Below, piece by piece: positions 1 to 15,153 of a DNA stretch of 32,188 nucleotides (position 1 is its first letter; every line of letters begins with the position of its first letter). The stretch is taken from NCBI GenBank assembly GCA_027618995.1, contig JAQCGO010000026.1, positions 1 to 32,188 of the forward strand, written 5' to 3'. A program made the translations under genes and the position numbers. Below the pieces are notes generated by a model that saw only the letters and a program-made list of their open reading frames with translations, did no database searches and was not told where the DNA came from. The stretch comes from Pseudomonadota bacterium. GTDB lineage: Bacteria; Pseudomonadota; Gammaproteobacteria; Steroidobacterales; Woeseiaceae.

Positions 1-69
1 ATGGTCTACGTGGCCTATCGTGCCAACGTTCATGTGTGGTTTCGTTCTTTCAAATTTTGCTTTTGACAT
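1..69 (-). CDS. tufA: Elongation factor Tu, second copy (tufA), first 23 codons only
   Basis: This is the start of an EF-Tu gene running off the left edge. The 23 codons read from the ATG at 69 to the G1-loop region (ending V-D-H, just before G-K-T-T). All 69 bases are identical to the start of the complete tuf gene at 16481-16549, and identity ends at the start codon, since the upstream sequences differ. It lies 4 bp downstream of the fusA stop, the usual str-operon place for tufA. EF-Tu brings aminoacyl-tRNA to the ribosome as a GTP complex. Near-identical duplicate tuf genes are usual in gammaproteobacteria and are kept alike by gene conversion. Because the window ends inside a repeated gene, the edge could also be an assembly break. 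Confidence 0.93.
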   Translation of the reverse strand, partial: MSKAKFERTKPHMNVGTIGHVDH

Positions 70-73
70 TTGT

Positions 74-2167
74 TTAGCTCGCCTTCTTCATTACAGTGTC
101 GGCCACGTTCTGCGGCACTTCGGAATACTTTTCAAACTCCATTGAATACACCGCGCGCCCCTGACTCATCGACCGGAGGTCAGTGGAATAGCCGAACATC
201 TCGGCCAGCGGCACGTCAGCGCGGATGATCTTACCTGATGGTGAGTCCTCCATGCCATGTGGCAGACCGCGACGACGATTCAAATCGCCCATCACGTCGC
301 CCATATAATCTTCCGGCGTCACAACTTCTACACTCATGATCGGCTCCAGCAGCACCGGATCGGCTTTCTGTGCGCCTTCCCGAAAACCCATGCTGCCGGC
401 GATCTTGAATGCGATCTCGCTCGAATCAACATCATGATAAGAGCCGTCGTACAACGTAACCTTGCAGTCCACAACCGGAAAACCCGCAATCACACCATTC
501 TGCATTTGTTCCTGAATGCCCTTGTCAACAGCACCAATGAACTCGCGCGGTACGACGCCACCGACGATTCCGTTCTCGAATTCATAGCCGGAACCGGGTT
601 CGCGCGGCTCGATTCGCAGAAACACGTGCCCATATTGTCCGCGCCCACCGGACTGCCGAATGAACTTGCCTTCCTGTTCCACCGTTTTGCGTATCGTCTC
701 GCGATACGCGACCTGCGGCTTGCCGACATTCGCCGAAACGCTGAATTCGCGACGCATGCGATCGACGATGATTTCGAGGTGGAGTTCTCCCATACCCGAA
801 ATGATCGTCTGATTGGATTCCTCATCCGTATGCACACGAAAAGACGGGTCCTCTTTCGCCAGCTTTTGCAGCGCCATACCCATCTTGTCCTGATCCGCTT
901 TCGTCTTCGGCTCTACCGCCACCGAGATTACGGGCTCCGGGAACTCCATCCGTTCCAGGGTGATCTGGCGTTTCGGATCGCAAAATGTATCGCCGGTCGT
1001 CACATCCTTCAGGCCGACCGCTGCGGCTATGTCACCGGCGCGAACTTCCTTGATTTCCGTGCGGTCGTTCGCATGCATCTGCAGGATGCGACCAATCCGT
1101 TCTTTCTTGCCCTTGATCGGATTCATAATCGTATCGCCCGAACTGAGCACGCCGGAGTAAACGCGGAAAAATGTCAGGTTACCCACGAATGGGTCGGTAG
1201 CGATCTTGAACGCCAGTGCCGCGAACGGCTCCTTGTCGTCCGCGTGACGTTCGTCTTCAGCCTCGCGGTCATTCAGCCCCCTGATCGCCGGCACATCGAC
1301 CGGTGACGGCAGGTAATACACGACGGCGTCGAGCATCGCCTGCACACCCTTGTTCTTGAAAGCCGAGCCACACATCGTGACCACGATCTCGCCACGCAGG
1401 GTCCGCGCGCGCAATCCGCGACGAATCTCATCCGCGTCCAGCTCACCGCTCTCCAGGAACCTGTTTAGTAACGCATCGTCACCCTCGGCCGCGGCTTCAA
1501 TCATTTTCCCGCGCCACTCAGCGACCTCGTCCCGCATCTCAGCCGGGATCTCGCGAGCCTCATAGGTCATTCCCATATTCGACTCGTCCCAGTAAATGGC
1601 ACACTGGTTAACCAGGTCGACCACACCAGCGAATTTTTCTTCTGCACCGATCGGCAGTTGTATCGGCACCGCATTCGCCGCCAGACGCTCGCCGACCTGT
1701 TTCACGACGCGGAGAAAATTGGCGCCCGCGCGATCCATCTTGTTGACGAAAATCAGGCGCGGAACTTTGTACTTGTTGCCCTGCCGCCAGACCGTTTCGG
1801 TTTGGGGCTCTACGCCGCCGACCGAGCAGAGCACCGTTACCGCGCCATCGAGTACACGCAGACTGCGCTCCACCTCGATCGTAAAATCGACGTGCCCCGG
1901 CGTATCAATAATGTTGATGCGGTGCTGCTCGAACTGCTTGTCCATGCCCTGCCAGAAACAGGTGGTAGCAGCGGAGGTAATCGTAATACCGCGCTCTTGC
2001 TCTTGCTCCATCCAGTCCATAATGGCGGCGCCATCATGTACCTCACCTATCTTGTGCGAAACACCGGTGTAAAAAAGGACGCGTTCCGTTGTCGTAGTCT
2101 TGCCGGCATCAATATGCGCCATGATGCCGATATTGCGATAACGCTCGATAGGTGTTGTGCGGGCCAC
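74..2167 (-). CDS. fusA: Elongation factor G
   Basis: A 697-residue translational GTPase that drives ribosome translocation and, with RRF, ribosome recycling. The G1 motif A-H-I-D-A-G-K-T is at 17-24, D-T-P-G-H at 88-92 and N-K-M-D at 142-145. The protein is collinear with EF-G from start to end, including the C-terminal G-E-L-H-L-E and G-x-x-Y-G-H-V motif regions. The start codon is GTG (GTG GCC CGC), fixed by homology to the usual M-A-R-x-x-P-I-E-x-Y-R-N start. AGGA about 17 bases upstream and GAGA about 10 bases upstream are possible weak ribosome binding sites. It lies 46 bp after rpsG and 4 bp before tufA in the str operon. Length is close to the E. coli protein (704 residues). Confidence 0.98.
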   Translation of the reverse strand: MARTTPIERYRNIGIMAHIDAGKTTTTERVLFYTGVSHKIGEVHDGAAIMDWMEQEQERGITITSAATTCFWQGMDKQFEQHRINIIDTPGHVDFTIEVERSLRVLDGAVTVLCSVGGVEPQTETVWRQGNKYKVPRLIFVNKMDRAGANFLRVVKQVGERLAANAVPIQLPIGAEEKFAGVVDLVNQCAIYWDESNMGMTYEAREIPAEMRDEVAEWRGKMIEAAAEGDDALLNRFLESGELDADEIRRGLRARTLRGEIVVTMCGSAFKNKGVQAMLDAVVYYLPSPVDVPAIRGLNDREAEDERHADDKEPFAALAFKIATDPFVGNLTFFRVYSGVLSSGDTIMNPIKGKKERIGRILQMHANDRTEIKEVRAGDIAAAVGLKDVTTGDTFCDPKRQITLERMEFPEPVISVAVEPKTKADQDKMGMALQKLAKEDPSFRVHTDEESNQTIISGMGELHLEIIVDRMRREFSVSANVGKPQVAYRETIRKTVEQEGKFIRQSGGRGQYGHVFLRIEPREPGSGYEFENGIVGGVVPREFIGAVDKGIQEQMQNGVIAGFPVVDCKVTLYDGSYHDVDSSEIAFKIAGSMGFREGAQKADPVLLEPIMSVEVVTPEDYMGDVMGDLNRRRGLPHGMEDSPSGKIIRADVPLAEMFGYSTDLRSMSQGRAVYSMEFEKYSEVPQNVADTVMKKAS

Positions 2168-2213
2168 GCGTTAATCTCAAATTTTCCTGGAATACCCGGT
2201 TCGGAAACCGGTC

Positions 2214-2702
<489 letters not shown>

Positions 2703-2705
2703 CTA

Positions 2706-3080
2706 TTATGATTTCGGACGCTTGGTGCCGTACTTGGAACGGCCCTGTTTGCGATCCGCTACGCCGGCACAGTCGAGCGTGCCGCGAATTGTGTGATAAC
2801 GAACACCTGGCAGATCTTTGACGCGACCACCGCGAATCAAGACAACTGAGTGCTCCTGCAGGTTGTGGCCTTCGCCACCGATATAGGACGTCACTTCAAA
2901 GCCGTTGGTCAGGCGTACGCGCGCGACTTTCCGCATGGCTGAATTCGGCTTCTTCGGCGTGGTTGTATAGACACGAGTACAAACACCACGCTTTTGCGGG
3001 CTCGCCTCAAGCGCCGGAACTGTGCTCTTGGCCCGCTTCGTGGCGCGCGGACTGCGTACTAACTGATTGACTGTGGCCAT
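2706..3080 (-). CDS. rpsL: 30S ribosomal protein S12
   Basis: A 124-residue decoding-centre protein, nearly identical to E. coli S12 along its whole length. Residues 41-48 (T-P-K-K-P-N-S-A) and 86-95 ([10 protein letters not shown]) carry the lysines (43, 44, 88) whose substitution gives streptomycin resistance; all are wild type, so no resistance is predicted. Asp89 in the second loop is the residue beta-methylthiolated by RimO in E. coli. It is the first gene of the str segment. A GAGG motif 4 bases before the ATG at 3080 supports the start. A hairpin upstream separates it from rpoC. Confidence 0.98.
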   Translation of the reverse strand: MATVNQLVRSPRATKRAKSTVPALEASPQKRGVCTRVYTTTPKKPNSAMRKVARVRLTNGFEVTSYIGGEGHNLQEHSVVLIRGGRVKDLPGVRYHTIRGTLDCAGVADRKQGRSKYGTKRPKS

Positions 3081-3172
3081 GGGCCCTCATCTCTTTTGTT
3101 AAGCAAAAATAGCCGCGCCTTACAAGCACGCGCACCCGGCTGCCGAATCCGTTCTGATTCAGAGCGCGGGAT

Positions 3173-3201
3173 CTAAAATCAAGGCCCGCGTATGCCGGGC
3201 C
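3173..3201 (-). terminator. Terminator-like hairpin between rpoC and rpsL
   Basis: On the minus strand, arms GGCCCG (3201-3196) and CGGGCC (3188-3183) form a perfect 6-bp GC stem with a 7-base loop. TTGATTTT follows. It lies 127 bp after the rpoC stop and 103 bp before the rpsL start. The tract is interrupted by GA, so this may be a partial terminator that lowers read-through from rpoBC into the str genes. The rest of the 247-bp gap holds the rpsL leader. I could not identify a convincing -35/-10 pair there. Confidence 0.5.
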
Positions 3202-3327
3202 CTAGGGTCAGGGGCGGGCATTGTAGTGACGCGCGCGAGTCGCTGTCAACTGCGCGCCGGCCATCCGACCCATTGTCGTCTGCGACCTGCACAACATCAC
3301 CATAAGTCCTTGTTTTTAAACGCCCGT

Positions 3328-7593
<4,266 letters not shown>

Positions 7594-10500
7594 TTAGTCT
7601 GTCTCCAGCTCAATGTTGATGCCCAAAGATCGAATTTCCTTGACCAGAACATTGAAAGATTCCGGCATGCCGGCGTCCATCTCGTGCTCGCCGTCCACGA
7701 TGTTCTTGTACATCTTGGTACGTCCCTGGACGTCGTCAGACTTGACCGTCAACATTTCCTGCAAGATGTAAGCAGCGCCGTAAGCTTCCAGCGCCCAGAC
7801 TTCCATCTCACCGAAGCGCTGACCACCAAACTGCGCCTTACCACCCAGCGGCTGTTGTGTAACCAGGCTGTACGGCCCCGTCGAACGTGCGTGCATCTTA
7901 TCATCAACCAGGTGGTTGAGCTTCAGCATGTACATGTAACCGACAGTTATGTCGCGATCAAATTGCTCACCGGTTCGTCCATCGGACAAGCGCGACTGGC
8001 CTGATTCATCGAGGTCGGCTAGTGCGAGCAAGGCTTTGATTTCGGCCTCATCAGCACCATCGAACACCGGTGTTGCCGTTGGAACGCCATTCGTCAGATT
8101 ACCCGCCAGCTCAAGAATTTCAGCGTCTGAGAGCGACTTCAGATCTTCTATAACGCCGCCAGTCTTGTTGTACAACGTATCCAGGAACTGGCGAATTTTC
8201 ACAACCGATTCCTGTGCCTTCAGCATCTTGTCGATCTTCTTGCCCAGACCCTTCGCAGCCCAGCCCAGATGTGTTTCCAGAACCTGACCGACGTTCATAC
8301 GAGACGGCACGCCCAGCGGATTAAGAACGATATCGACCGGATTACCATCCTCGAGGTACGGCATGTCTTCCACCGGCACGATCGTCGAGATCACGCCCTT
8401 GTTGCCATGCCGGCCGGCCATCTTGTCACCCGGTTGAATACGGCGCTTGACCGCCAGGTAAACCTTGGCCATTTTGAGCACACCAGGCGCCAGATCGTCG
8501 CCCGCGGTGATCTTCATTTTCTTCGCCTCGAAACGCCGATCGAATTCTTCACGCTGTGCATTCAGACGTTCAAACGCCTTCTGCAACGCTTCGTTCGCGT
8601 CGTCATTTTTCAGCCGAATTTCAAACCACTTTTCACGCGGTAGCTCTTCAAGGTAAGCACTCGTAATCTTCGAGCCGGAACCAAGCTTGTTGGGCCCGCC
8701 CTGTGCAACCTTGTTGACCAACATGCGCTCTACGCGCTGGTAGATATCCTCTTCGAGGATACGCAGTGTGTCATCGAGATCCTTGCGCACACTCTCGAGC
8801 TCGGCCTTTTCGATCGACAACGCACGCAGATCCTTCTCGACACCGTCGCGTGTAAATACGCGAACGTCGATAACCGTGCCGTCCATGCCAGGCGGCACAC
8901 GCAGCGAAGTGTCTTTTACGTCCGACGCTTTCTCGCCGAAAATCGCACGCAGCAGCTTTTCTTCCGGTGTCAGCTGTGTCTCGCCTTTGGGCGTGACCTT
9001 GCCGACCAGGATATCGCCAGCTTTGACTTCGGCGCCGATGAAGGCAATTCCCGACTCATCGAGCTTGGCCAGCGCCGCATCGCCGACGTTCGGAATATCT
9101 GAAGTGATGTCTTCAGGACCCAGCTTCGTATCGCGCGCAACGCATTGCAGCTCTTCGATGTGAATCGTCGTAAAGCGATCTTCTTTAACAACTCGCTCCG
9201 AAATCAGAATCGAGTCCTCAAAGTTGTAACCATTCCAGGGCATGAACGCGACCAGCAGGTTCTGGCCGAGAGCAAGTTCGCCCATATCGGTCGACGGACC
9301 ATCTGCCAGCACATCACCCGTGGAAATCCTGTCGCCGCCCTTGACGAGCGGGCGTTGATTGATACAGGTGTTCTGGTTGGAGCGCGTGTACTTGGTCAGG
9401 TTGTAGATATCCACACCTGCTTCCGTAGCGCTGGTTTCATCGTCATTGACACGTACAACAATACGCGATGCATCCACCGAGTCGACAATGCCACCACGAC
9501 GTGCGACGACGGTAACGCCCGAATCGATTGCGACTGCACGCTCCATGCCCGTACCTACCAGCGGCGCTTCTGCACGCAGTGTTGGTACCGCCTGACGTTG
9601 CATGTTCGAGCCCATCAATGCGCGGTTAGCGTCATCGTGCTCAAGGAACGGGATCAGCGATGCCGCCACGGACACGATCTGACGTGGCGAAACGTCCATG
9701 TAGTTGATGGCATCAGGAGCCGAGAGAGTGAACTCGTTCTTGTGCCGGACTGCAACCAGGTCATCTGTGAATTTGCCGTTCTTGTCGAGTTCGGCATTCG
9801 CCTGGGCGATCACATACTGACTTTCCTCAATAGCCGACAGGTACTCGATCTGCGATGTTGCCTTGGCGCCGGTAACCTTGCGATACGGCGTTTCAAGGAA
9901 ACCATACTCATTGGTCCGTGCATACACGGCCAGCGAATTGATCAGGCCGATGTTCGGGCCTTCAGGCGTTTCGATCGGGCAAACTCGACCGTAATGGGTC
10001 GGGTGTACGTCACGCACTTCGAATCCCGCACGCTCGCGGGTCAATCCACCTGGCCCAAGCGCCGAAACGCGGCGCTTGTGCGTTACTTCCGACAGCGGAT
10101 TGTTCTGATCCATGAACTGCGACAACTGACTCGAGCCGAAAAATTCCTTGACGGCTGCGGCGACCGGTTTCGCGTTGATCATTTCCTGCGGCATCAGCGC
10201 ATCGGCTTCAGCCTGGGTCAGGCGCTCTTTAACGGCGCGTTCGACGCGCACGAGGCCAACGCGGAATGCGTTCTCTGCCATCTCGCCGACGCTGCGGACG
10301 CGGCGGTTACCGAGGTGGTCAATATCATCAACCGTGCCGAAGCCATTGCGGATATCGATAAGCGTCTTAAGAACGTCAAGAATATCCTCTTTGTCCAGAA
10401 CGCCCGTGCCCTCCGACGAGTCGCGACCAACACGGCGGTTAAATTTCATGCGTCCGACGCCGGACAGGTCGTAGCGGTCGGTATTGAAGAACAGGTTCTG

Positions 10501-11673
10501 AAACAGGTTTTCGGCAGCCTCTTTCGTTGGCGGCTCGCCGGGTCGCATCATGCGATAGATCTCGACCAGCGCTTCAAGGCGGGTCGTCGATGGGTCGATG
10601 TTGAGGGTATTTGAAATAAACGCGCCACGATCAAGATCATTAACAAAGAGCGTACGAACGTGTTCGATGCCCGCGGCAACCAGCTCATTGACGAGCTCCG
10701 TTGTAAGCTCGGTGTTCGCTGCAGCCAGCAATTCGCCGGTGTCTGTGTCGACGATGTCGTGGGCGAGAATCTTGCCCTCAAGGTACTCAGCGGGCACAAC
10801 CAACGTATCTACTTTCGACTGCGCGATTTCACGCACGTGCTTCGCTGTAATGCGTCGGCCTTCCTCGACAATGGTCTTGCGACCGATCTTGATGTCGAAG
10901 GTCGCGGTATCACCGCGCAGGCGCTCGGCGACCAGACCCATCGAGATTTCTTTTTCGGACAGGTAAAAGTCGTTCTTCTCAAAGAACACGTCGAGCATCT
11001 CTTCGTTGCTCATGCCGAGCGCGCGCAGGATGATCGTTACCGGCAACTTGCGGCGTCGGTCGATGCGTGCAAACAAAGAGTCTTTTGGATCAAATTCGAA
11101 GTCGAGCCATGAACCGCGATACGGAATAATCCGGGCAGAGAACAACAACTTGCCTGAGCTGTGCGTCTTACCCTTGTCGTGATCGAAGAACACGCCAGGC
11201 GAACGGTGCAGCTGCGAGACGATTACCCGCTCGGTGCCGTTGATTACAAAGGTGCCGTGATCCGTCATCAGCGGCATTTCGCCGAGATAAACTTCTTGTT
11301 CGCGGATGTCTTTCACCGGCTTCGGGGTGCCACTCGCATCCTTGTCATAAATGACAAGTCTTACCAGCACACGAATCGGCGCCGCGTAGGTGAGCCCGCG
11401 CATCTGGCATTCTTTAACATCGAATACGGGCTCGCCGAGGCGATAGCTCACATATTCAAGGGCCGCGTTCCCGGAGTAACTGACAATCGGAAAAACGGAC
11501 TGGAACGCCGCGTGCAGACCTTGGTCGGCGCGCTGTTCAGTAGACTTATCCGTTTGCAGGAACTTCTTGTACGAGTCGACCTGAATCGACAGCAAGTACG
11601 GCACGTCCAGAATTGTCGGGCGCTTGCCGAAGTTCTTACGGATGCGTTTCTTCTCAGTGAATGAATAGGCCAT
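7594..11673 (-). CDS. rpoB: DNA-directed RNA polymerase beta subunit
   Basis: A 1359-residue subunit forming half of the active-site cleft. The rifampicin-binding cluster ([14 protein letters not shown], then [14 protein letters not shown]), roughly residues 520-555, carries the sensitive-type Asp, His and Ser. The C-terminal [12 protein letters not shown] and the closing [19 protein letters not shown] segments are complete. It is slightly longer than the E. coli protein (1342 residues). AAGG lies 9 bases before the ATG at 11673. It is preceded by a 125-bp gap with a long hairpin after rplL and is followed directly by rpoC. Confidence 0.99.
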   Translation of the reverse strand: MAYSFTEKKRIRKNFGKRPTILDVPYLLSIQVDSYKKFLQTDKSTEQRADQGLHAAFQSVFPIVSYSGNAALEYVSYRLGEPVFDVKECQMRGLTYAAPIRVLVRLVIYDKDASGTPKPVKDIREQEVYLGEMPLMTDHGTFVINGTERVIVSQLHRSPGVFFDHDKGKTHSSGKLLFSARIIPYRGSWLDFEFDPKDSLFARIDRRRKLPVTIILRALGMSNEEMLDVFFEKNDFYLSEKEISMGLVAERLRGDTATFDIKIGRKTIVEEGRRITAKHVREIAQSKVDTLVVPAEYLEGKILAHDIVDTDTGELLAAANTELTTELVNELVAAGIEHVRTLFVNDLDRGAFISNTLNIDPSTTRLEALVEIYRMMRPGEPPTKEAAENLFQNLFFNTDRYDLSGVGRMKFNRRVGRDSSEGTGVLDKEDILDVLKTLIDIRNGFGTVDDIDHLGNRRVRSVGEMAENAFRVGLVRVERAVKERLTQAEADALMPQEMINAKPVAAAVKEFFGSSQLSQFMDQNNPLSEVTHKRRVSALGPGGLTRERAGFEVRDVHPTHYGRVCPIETPEGPNIGLINSLAVYARTNEYGFLETPYRKVTGAKATSQIEYLSAIEESQYVIAQANAELDKNGKFTDDLVAVRHKNEFTLSAPDAINYMDVSPRQIVSVAASLIPFLEHDDANRALMGSNMQRQAVPTLRAEAPLVGTGMERAVAIDSGVTVVARRGGIVDSVDASRIVVRVNDDETSATEAGVDIYNLTKYTRSNQNTCINQRPLVKGGDRISTGDVLADGPSTDMGELALGQNLLVAFMPWNGYNFEDSILISERVVKEDRFTTIHIEELQCVARDTKLGPEDITSDIPNVGDAALAKLDESGIAFIGAEVKAGDILVGKVTPKGETQLTPEEKLLRAIFGEKASDVKDTSLRVPPGMDGTVIDVRVFTRDGVEKDLRALSIEKAELESVRKDLDDTLRILEEDIYQRVERMLVNKVAQGGPNKLGSGSKITSAYLEELPREKWFEIRLKNDDANEALQKAFERLNAQREEFDRRFEAKKMKITAGDDLAPGVLKMAKVYLAVKRRIQPGDKMAGRHGNKGVISTIVPVEDMPYLEDGNPVDIVLNPLGVPSRMNVGQVLETHLGWAAKGLGKKIDKMLKAQESVVKIRQFLDTLYNKTGGVIEDLKSLSDAEILELAGNLTNGVPTATPVFDGADEAEIKALLALADLDESGQSRLSDGRTGEQFDRDITVGYMYMLKLNHLVDDKMHARSTGPYSLVTQQPLGGKAQFGGQRFGEMEVWALEAYGAAYILQEMLTVKSDDVQGRTKMYKNIVDGEHEMDAGMPESFNVLVKEIRSLGINIELETD

Positions 11674-11704
11674 TCGAGAACACCTTCTTTAATTACAGAT
11701 GCGC

Positions 11705-11739
11705 GCGAGCAGCCAATCGCAATGCGACTGGCTGCTCGC
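11705..11739 (-). promoter_or_regulatory. Long hairpin in the rplL-rpoB gap
   Basis: Arms at 11705-11715 (GCGAGCAGCCA) and 11729-11739 (TGGCTGCTCGC) pair over 11 bp without mismatch. Inside, TCGC (11717-11720) and GCGA (11724-11727) extend the helix across a 1x1 mismatch to a 3-base loop. The minus-strand transcript has no U-run after it, so it is not a complete intrinsic terminator. In E. coli the rplL-rpoB gap carries an attenuator and an RNase III-cut stem that set the ratio of ribosomal protein to polymerase. The same position and a stem of similar size suggest an equivalent processing site; that role is inferred. Confidence 0.6.
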
Positions 11740-11798
11740 CCGACTTGTGATCCATCGGATCGTTAGCAAAAAATATTGCAGCAACATGGAAGAGCTGA

Positions 11799-12179
11799 TT
11801 ACTTCAGCTCAACCGTACCGCCAGCTTCTTCCAGCTGCTTCTTGATAGTTTCTGCTTCGCCCTTGGCTACGGCTTCCTTGATTACGGACGGAACGCCTTC
11901 GACAGCATCTTTCGCTTCTTTCAGGCCCAATCCGGTAATCGTGCGGACAGCTTTGATCACGCCAACTTTTGCTTCGCCGAAAGCGGTCAGAACGACATCG
12001 AACTCGGTCTTTTCCTCGGCGACTGCGGCATCGCCACCAGCAGCCGGGCCGGCAGCCATAGCGACTGGTGCCGCTGCGGATACGCCCCACTCTTCTTCGA
12101 GCATCTTGACGAGCTCAACGACTTCCATGATTGGCTTAGCGCTCAGTTCTTTGAGCAGATCTTGGTTTGACATTGCCAT
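11799..12179 (-). CDS. rplL: 50S ribosomal protein L7/L12
   Basis: A 126-residue stalk protein that recruits and activates the translational GTPases and binds L10 as dimers. The N-terminal dimerisation helix (residues 4-35), an alanine/glycine-rich hinge (about 38-56) and the compact C-terminal domain (E-K-T-E-F-D-V-V-L through V-E-L-K) are all present. Two in-frame ATGs occur at 12179 and 12173. AAGGA 8 bases before the first favours 12179. It lies 55 bp downstream of rplJ in the L10 operon. The stalk needs more than one copy per ribosome, so its ribosome binding site is expected to be strong, and it is. Confidence 0.97.
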   Translation of the reverse strand: MAMSNQDLLKELSAKPIMEVVELVKMLEEEWGVSAAAPVAMAAGPAAGGDAAVAEEKTEFDVVLTAFGEAKVGVIKAVRTITGLGLKEAKDAVEGVPSVIKEAVAKGEAETIKKQLEEAGGTVELK

Positions 12180-12234
12180 TACAAATTTCCTTTAAAGTTT
12201 CTTTCCTGAGTCAGGTAATTAAATTGCTTGGATC

Positions 12235-12759
12235 CTAGGCTGCTTCCTGGCTGGCGCGCGCGTTCAAAGTACGAGCGAGCATTGCCGAGGGCTCCGCCAG
12301 CGTGCGAACCAGTTTGGACATCGGTGCCAGCATCACGCCGAGTAACATCGAGCGAGCCTGATCCAGTGTCGGCAATTCTGCCAACCTGGCTAAATCAGAA
12401 CCCGGCAAGAGTTGCCCACCGACTGCCAGCGATACCGCTTGCAGAGCTGAATGCCCCTTGGCGAAATCTTTGATGACCCTGGCAGCTGCACCTGGATCGT
12501 CCTTTGCGAATGCGAGCAGAATCGGGCCCTTGAGCGTGGCTTGCATACACTCAAAATCAGTACCCTCGATGGCACGGCGGGCGAGCGTGTTTTTGACCAC
12601 ACGCATGTACACGCCAGCGCTGCGCGCCTTGCTGCGCAACTCCGTCATCTCGGACACCGACAGACCTCTGTAAATAGCCGCAACGGCCGTTACAGAATCT
12701 CCCGCAACCGCATTCACCTCTTTGACAAGAGCCTTCTTGTCTTCGAGTCTTAGTGCCAT
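12235..12759 (-). CDS. rplJ: 50S ribosomal protein L10
   Basis: A 174-residue stalk-base protein that anchors L7/L12 to 23S rRNA. The N-terminal region begins M-A-L-R-L-E-D-K-K-A-L-V-K-E-V, matching the L10 family. The reading frame is open 10 codons further up, to 12789, but AGGAG 6 bases before the ATG at 12759 and family length place the start there. The C-terminal helix that binds L7/L12 dimers spans about residues 135-170. A structured 244-bp leader lies between rplA and this gene. In E. coli, L10 with L7/L12 represses its own translation through such a leader. Confidence 0.97.
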   Translation of the reverse strand: MALRLEDKKALVKEVNAVAGDSVTAVAAIYRGLSVSEMTELRSKARSAGVYMRVVKNTLARRAIEGTDFECMQATLKGPILLAFAKDDPGAAARVIKDFAKGHSALQAVSLAVGGQLLPGSDLARLAELPTLDQARSMLLGVMLAPMSKLVRTLAEPSAMLARTLNARASQEAA

Positions 12760-13003
12760 GAATATCTCCTGGCCTAACGGTTTCACCACAGGTGAATAAC
12801 TGCTTCACCCACCTCTTTGGAGACACCCGTCTCCTGTCGAATGGCTACCGTCGCCAGATAATCTGACTAAGGATTCACCATCTGCGTAGGCGGTTATTAA
12901 GATCAGTCACCCGACTGATCGCCTACGGTCTTCGACGATCGCCGCATCCCTGCGGCTAGCCGTAGCGACGTCAAAACTACCGACATCGCCGCGGAATTCC
13001 TGC
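12760..13003 (-). promoter_or_regulatory. L10 leader (rplA-rplJ intergenic region)
   Basis: This 244-bp gap is rich in nested inverted repeats when read on the minus strand. In order, GCCGCA/TGCGGC (12956-12951 with 12946-12941) sits inside CTACGG/CCGTAG (12965-12960 with 12928-12923). Then comes GATCAGTC/GACTGATC (12920-12913 with 12908-12901) inside GCCTACG-type arms (12927-12921 with 12891-12885). Further on are GGTGAA/TTCACC near 12795-12813 and the AGGAG of rplJ. The strand at 12921-12928 is shared by two alternative helices. Position and architecture match the L10 ribosomal leader, where L10-L7/L12 binding controls rplJL translation. A separate promoter may also lie here, but I see no good hexamer pair. 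Confidence 0.65.
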
Positions 13004-13696
13004 TTAGACGTCTATTGACGTCCGATCAACTGCCACGCCCGGCCCCATCGTGCTGGAAATAGTCAGACTCCTGACGTACGAACCCTTGGCGGAGGCCGGT
13101 TTCGCCTTGCGCAGGTCGTTCAGCAACGCATCGAGGTTCTCTTTCAACGCCTTGACGTCGAAATCTGCACGCCCGATCGGGCAGTGAATAATGCCTGCCT
13201 TGTCGGTGCGGTAACGCACCTGGCCGGCCTTGGCATTCCTGACCGCTGTTTCAACGTCGGCGGTTACCGTGCCAACCTTCGGGTTCGGCATCAGCCCGCG
13301 CGGACCCAATACCTGTCCAAGTTGGCCAACTACCCGCATTGCATCGGGCGTCGCGATGACGACGTCAAAGTTCAGCTCGCCGGCCTTTATTTTCTGCGCC
13401 AGATCCTCGAAACCGACAATATCTGCGCCGGCCGCGATTGCCTTGGCTGCATTCTCGCCTTGTGCGAAAACCGCAACCCGCACCGTCTTGCCCGTGCCGT
13501 TTGGCAGCACCGTCGAACCGCGCACTACCTGCTCTGACTTACGCGGGTCTACGCCGAGATTGACGGCGACATCAATACTTTCAGGAAACTTGGCCGTTGC
13601 CAGTTCCTTGACCAGTCCCAGCGCTTCCTCAATGAGGTACATCTTGGTTGAATCGACCTTGTCGCGGGCGGCTTTCTTGCGTTTGCTCTCAGCCAT
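13004..13696 (-). CDS. rplA: 50S ribosomal protein L1
   Basis: A 230-residue two-domain protein of the L1 stalk that guides deacylated tRNA from the E site. Family motifs include [11 protein letters not shown] near 65-77, [16 protein letters not shown] in the middle, and the closing S-x-T-x-G-P-G-V. It starts at the base after the rplK stop, with a GGGAG motif inside the rplK end, so the two are translationally coupled. In E. coli, L1 represses the rplK-rplA transcript by binding its leader. Confidence 0.98.
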   Translation of the reverse strand: MAESKRKKAARDKVDSTKMYLIEEALGLVKELATAKFPESIDVAVNLGVDPRKSEQVVRGSTVLPNGTGKTVRVAVFAQGENAAKAIAAGADIVGFEDLAQKIKAGELNFDVVIATPDAMRVVGQLGQVLGPRGLMPNPKVGTVTADVETAVRNAKAGQVRYRTDKAGIIHCPIGRADFDVKALKENLDALLNDLRKAKPASAKGSYVRSLTISSTMGPGVAVDRTSIDV

Positions 13697-14131
13697 TTAT
13701 TTCACTCCCTCAACGTCGATACCCATGCTGCGCGCCGTGCCAGCGATCGTGCGTACCGCAGCGTCCATAGTGGCCGCGGTCAGATCCGGCATCTTGGTCA
13801 TTGCAATTTCTTCCAGCTGCTTACGGCTTACAGAACCAACCTTCACTGTATTCGGTGTGCCGGATCCTTTCTTGATGCCAGCCGACTTGCGCAGCAATAC
13901 TGCGGCCGGCGGTGTCTTGGTGATAAAGGTAAAACTACGGTCGCTGTATACCGTAATGATCACAGGCGTCGGCAAACCGGGCTCAAGACCCTGGGTTGCC
14001 GCGTTGAACGCCTTACAAAACTCCATGATGTTGACGCCATGCTGGCCCAACGCCGGACCTACGGGCGGCGACGGATTTGCCTGGCCCGCGGCTACCTGGA
14101 GCTTGATGTAGCCCGTTACTTTCTTTGCCAT
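13697..14131 (-). CDS. rplK: 50S ribosomal protein L11
   Basis: A 144-residue protein of the GTPase-associated centre, which binds 23S rRNA together with thiostrepton-type antibiotics and is needed for RelA activation. The N-terminal [28 protein letters not shown] motif (residues about 13-40) and the C-terminal rRNA-binding domain with M-x-x-A-V-R-T-I-x-G-T-A-R-S-M-G are present. GGAG lies 6 bases before the ATG at 14131. The 56-bp gap to nusG holds the probable L1 target. Confidence 0.98.
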   Translation of the reverse strand: MAKKVTGYIKLQVAAGQANPSPPVGPALGQHGVNIMEFCKAFNAATQGLEPGLPTPVIITVYSDRSFTFITKTPPAAVLLRKSAGIKKGSGTPNTVKVGSVSRKQLEEIAMTKMPDLTAATMDAAVRTIAGTARSMGIDVEGVK

Positions 14132-14187
14132 TTCTCTCTCCCGAGTGCAAGCGCCCGCTAAGCTGGGCTCCTCGTGTTGTTAAATTT
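14132..14187 (-). promoter_or_regulatory. rplK leader, possible L1 binding site
   Basis: The minus-strand sequence between nusG and rplK has GAG-G-AGCCC, a short loop, then GCGGGC and finally ACTC. It can fold as a GCCC/GGGC stem under a GAG/CTC closing stem just before the GGGAG ribosome binding site. In E. coli, L1 binds a stem-loop at this place that mimics its 23S rRNA site. The match here is by position and rough shape only. Confidence 0.35.
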
Positions 14188-14721
14188 CTAACTTTTCTCG
14201 ACTTGGCCGAAATCCAGCTCTACCGGCGTGGACCGTCCCAAAATCTGTACTGCTACCTGCAAACGGCTCTTGTCGTAGTTGACGCTCTCGACAACACCGC
14301 TGAAATCGTTAAATGGGCCGGCAATGACGCACACCACTTCGCCTGGCTCAAACAGGACTTTCGGCCGCGGCTTGTCAACACCCTCTTTGACCCGCAGCAG
14401 AATGTTATCTGCCTCTTTGTCCGTAATCGGCGCCGGTCGCTCACTCGAGCCGCCAATAAAACCGAGCACTTTCGGCACTTCCTTGACCATATGCCAGGTC
14501 TCGTCATCCATCTCCATCTGGACCAGTACGTAGCCCGGGAAAAACTTGCGCTCGCTACGACGCTTCTGCCCTTCCTTCATCTCGACCACTTCTTCAGTCG
14601 GCACGAGGATCTCGCCGAATTTGTCCTGTAAACCCATGCGCTCGATTCGCTCCTCGAGCGAAGATTTCACCTTGTGCTCGAAGTTCGAGTAGGCGTGAAC
14701 GATGTACCAGCGTAGAGACAC
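14188..14721 (-). CDS. nusG: Transcription termination/antitermination factor NusG
   Basis: A 177-residue transcription factor that binds the RNA polymerase clamp, speeds elongation, and links polymerase to Rho or ribosomal S10. The NGN domain starts [11 protein letters not shown] and includes K-K/[14 protein letters not shown]. The KOW domain near residues 125-155 has the F-E-P-G-E-x-V-x-V-x-x-G-P-F-x-D-F-x-G segment. The start codon is GTG at 14721, with AAGGA 6 bases upstream. It lies 10 bp after secE, the usual secE-nusG pair. Confidence 0.98.
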   Translation of the reverse strand: MSLRWYIVHAYSNFEHKVKSSLEERIERMGLQDKFGEILVPTEEVVEMKEGQKRRSERKFFPGYVLVQMEMDDETWHMVKEVPKVLGFIGGSSERPAPITDKEADNILLRVKEGVDKPRPKVLFEPGEVVCVIAGPFNDFSGVVESVNYDKSRLQVAVQILGRSTPVELDFGQVEKS

Positions 14722-14731
14722 TAAATATCCT

Positions 14732-15106
14732 TTAGCCGACCAGGCGCCTGGTCAACCAGAGCAGCCCTGAATCCAGAGCCCAGAAGAACAACATCATGAC
14801 CAGCGTGAAAACGAACACCGCAATTGCGGTCTGCGTTGTTTCTTGCTTCGTCGGCCAGACTACCTTGCGTATTTCAACCCGCGAGCCCTGGATAAATCGC
14901 CACAAGAGCTGTCCCTGCGTGCTGGTCATCGCAACGGTGATACCAATACCGGCGCCGCCCAGAACCATCAGCACTCGTAATGGCAACGCAACCTGAAACG
15001 CATAAAAATAGTACGCGTACAGGCCGCCAATAATCACCGCTGCCGCCAACAACAACTTGACGATATCCAGCGCTCCGCTTTGAGGTGCTTCTGTCTGTGA
15101 ACTCAT
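14732..15106 (-). CDS. secE: Preprotein translocase subunit SecE
   Basis: A 124-residue inner-membrane protein that clamps SecY in the SecYEG channel. Three membrane segments are visible at about residues 17-35, 41-60 and 96-118, as in the three-helix enterobacterial form. The conserved cytoplasmic hinge, [13 protein letters not shown], lies just before the last helix. No good ribosome binding site is near the ATG at 15106; GGAGG is about 23 bases away. The gene may be translated from a structured leader or at a modest rate. Confidence 0.96.
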   Translation of the reverse strand: MSSQTEAPQSGALDIVKLLLAAAVIIGGLYAYYFYAFQVALPLRVLMVLGGAGIGITVAMTSTQGQLLWRFIQGSRVEIRKVVWPTKQETTQTAIAVFVFTLVMMLFFWALDSGLLWLTRRLVG

Positions 15107-15153
15107 TTCAAAACATCGGGCCCTTGGGCCCTCCAGCTAAACCCGCATTCAAT

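Noticed and set aside
257-1306. Long open frame on the plus strand opposite fusA
   Set aside because: It is antisense to a fully conserved EF-G gene, its protein has no recognisable family features, and GC-rich sequence commonly leaves such frames open.
9145-10614. 489-codon open frame on the plus strand opposite rpoB
   Set aside because: It is antisense to the conserved core of rpoB, rich in Arg/His/Cys, with no ribosome binding site or family match that I recognise.
12967-13000. TTGACG-type promoter in the rplA-rplJ gap
   Set aside because: A TTGACG is present on the minus strand, but at 17 bases spacing the -10 position reads AGGGAT, which is too poor to support.
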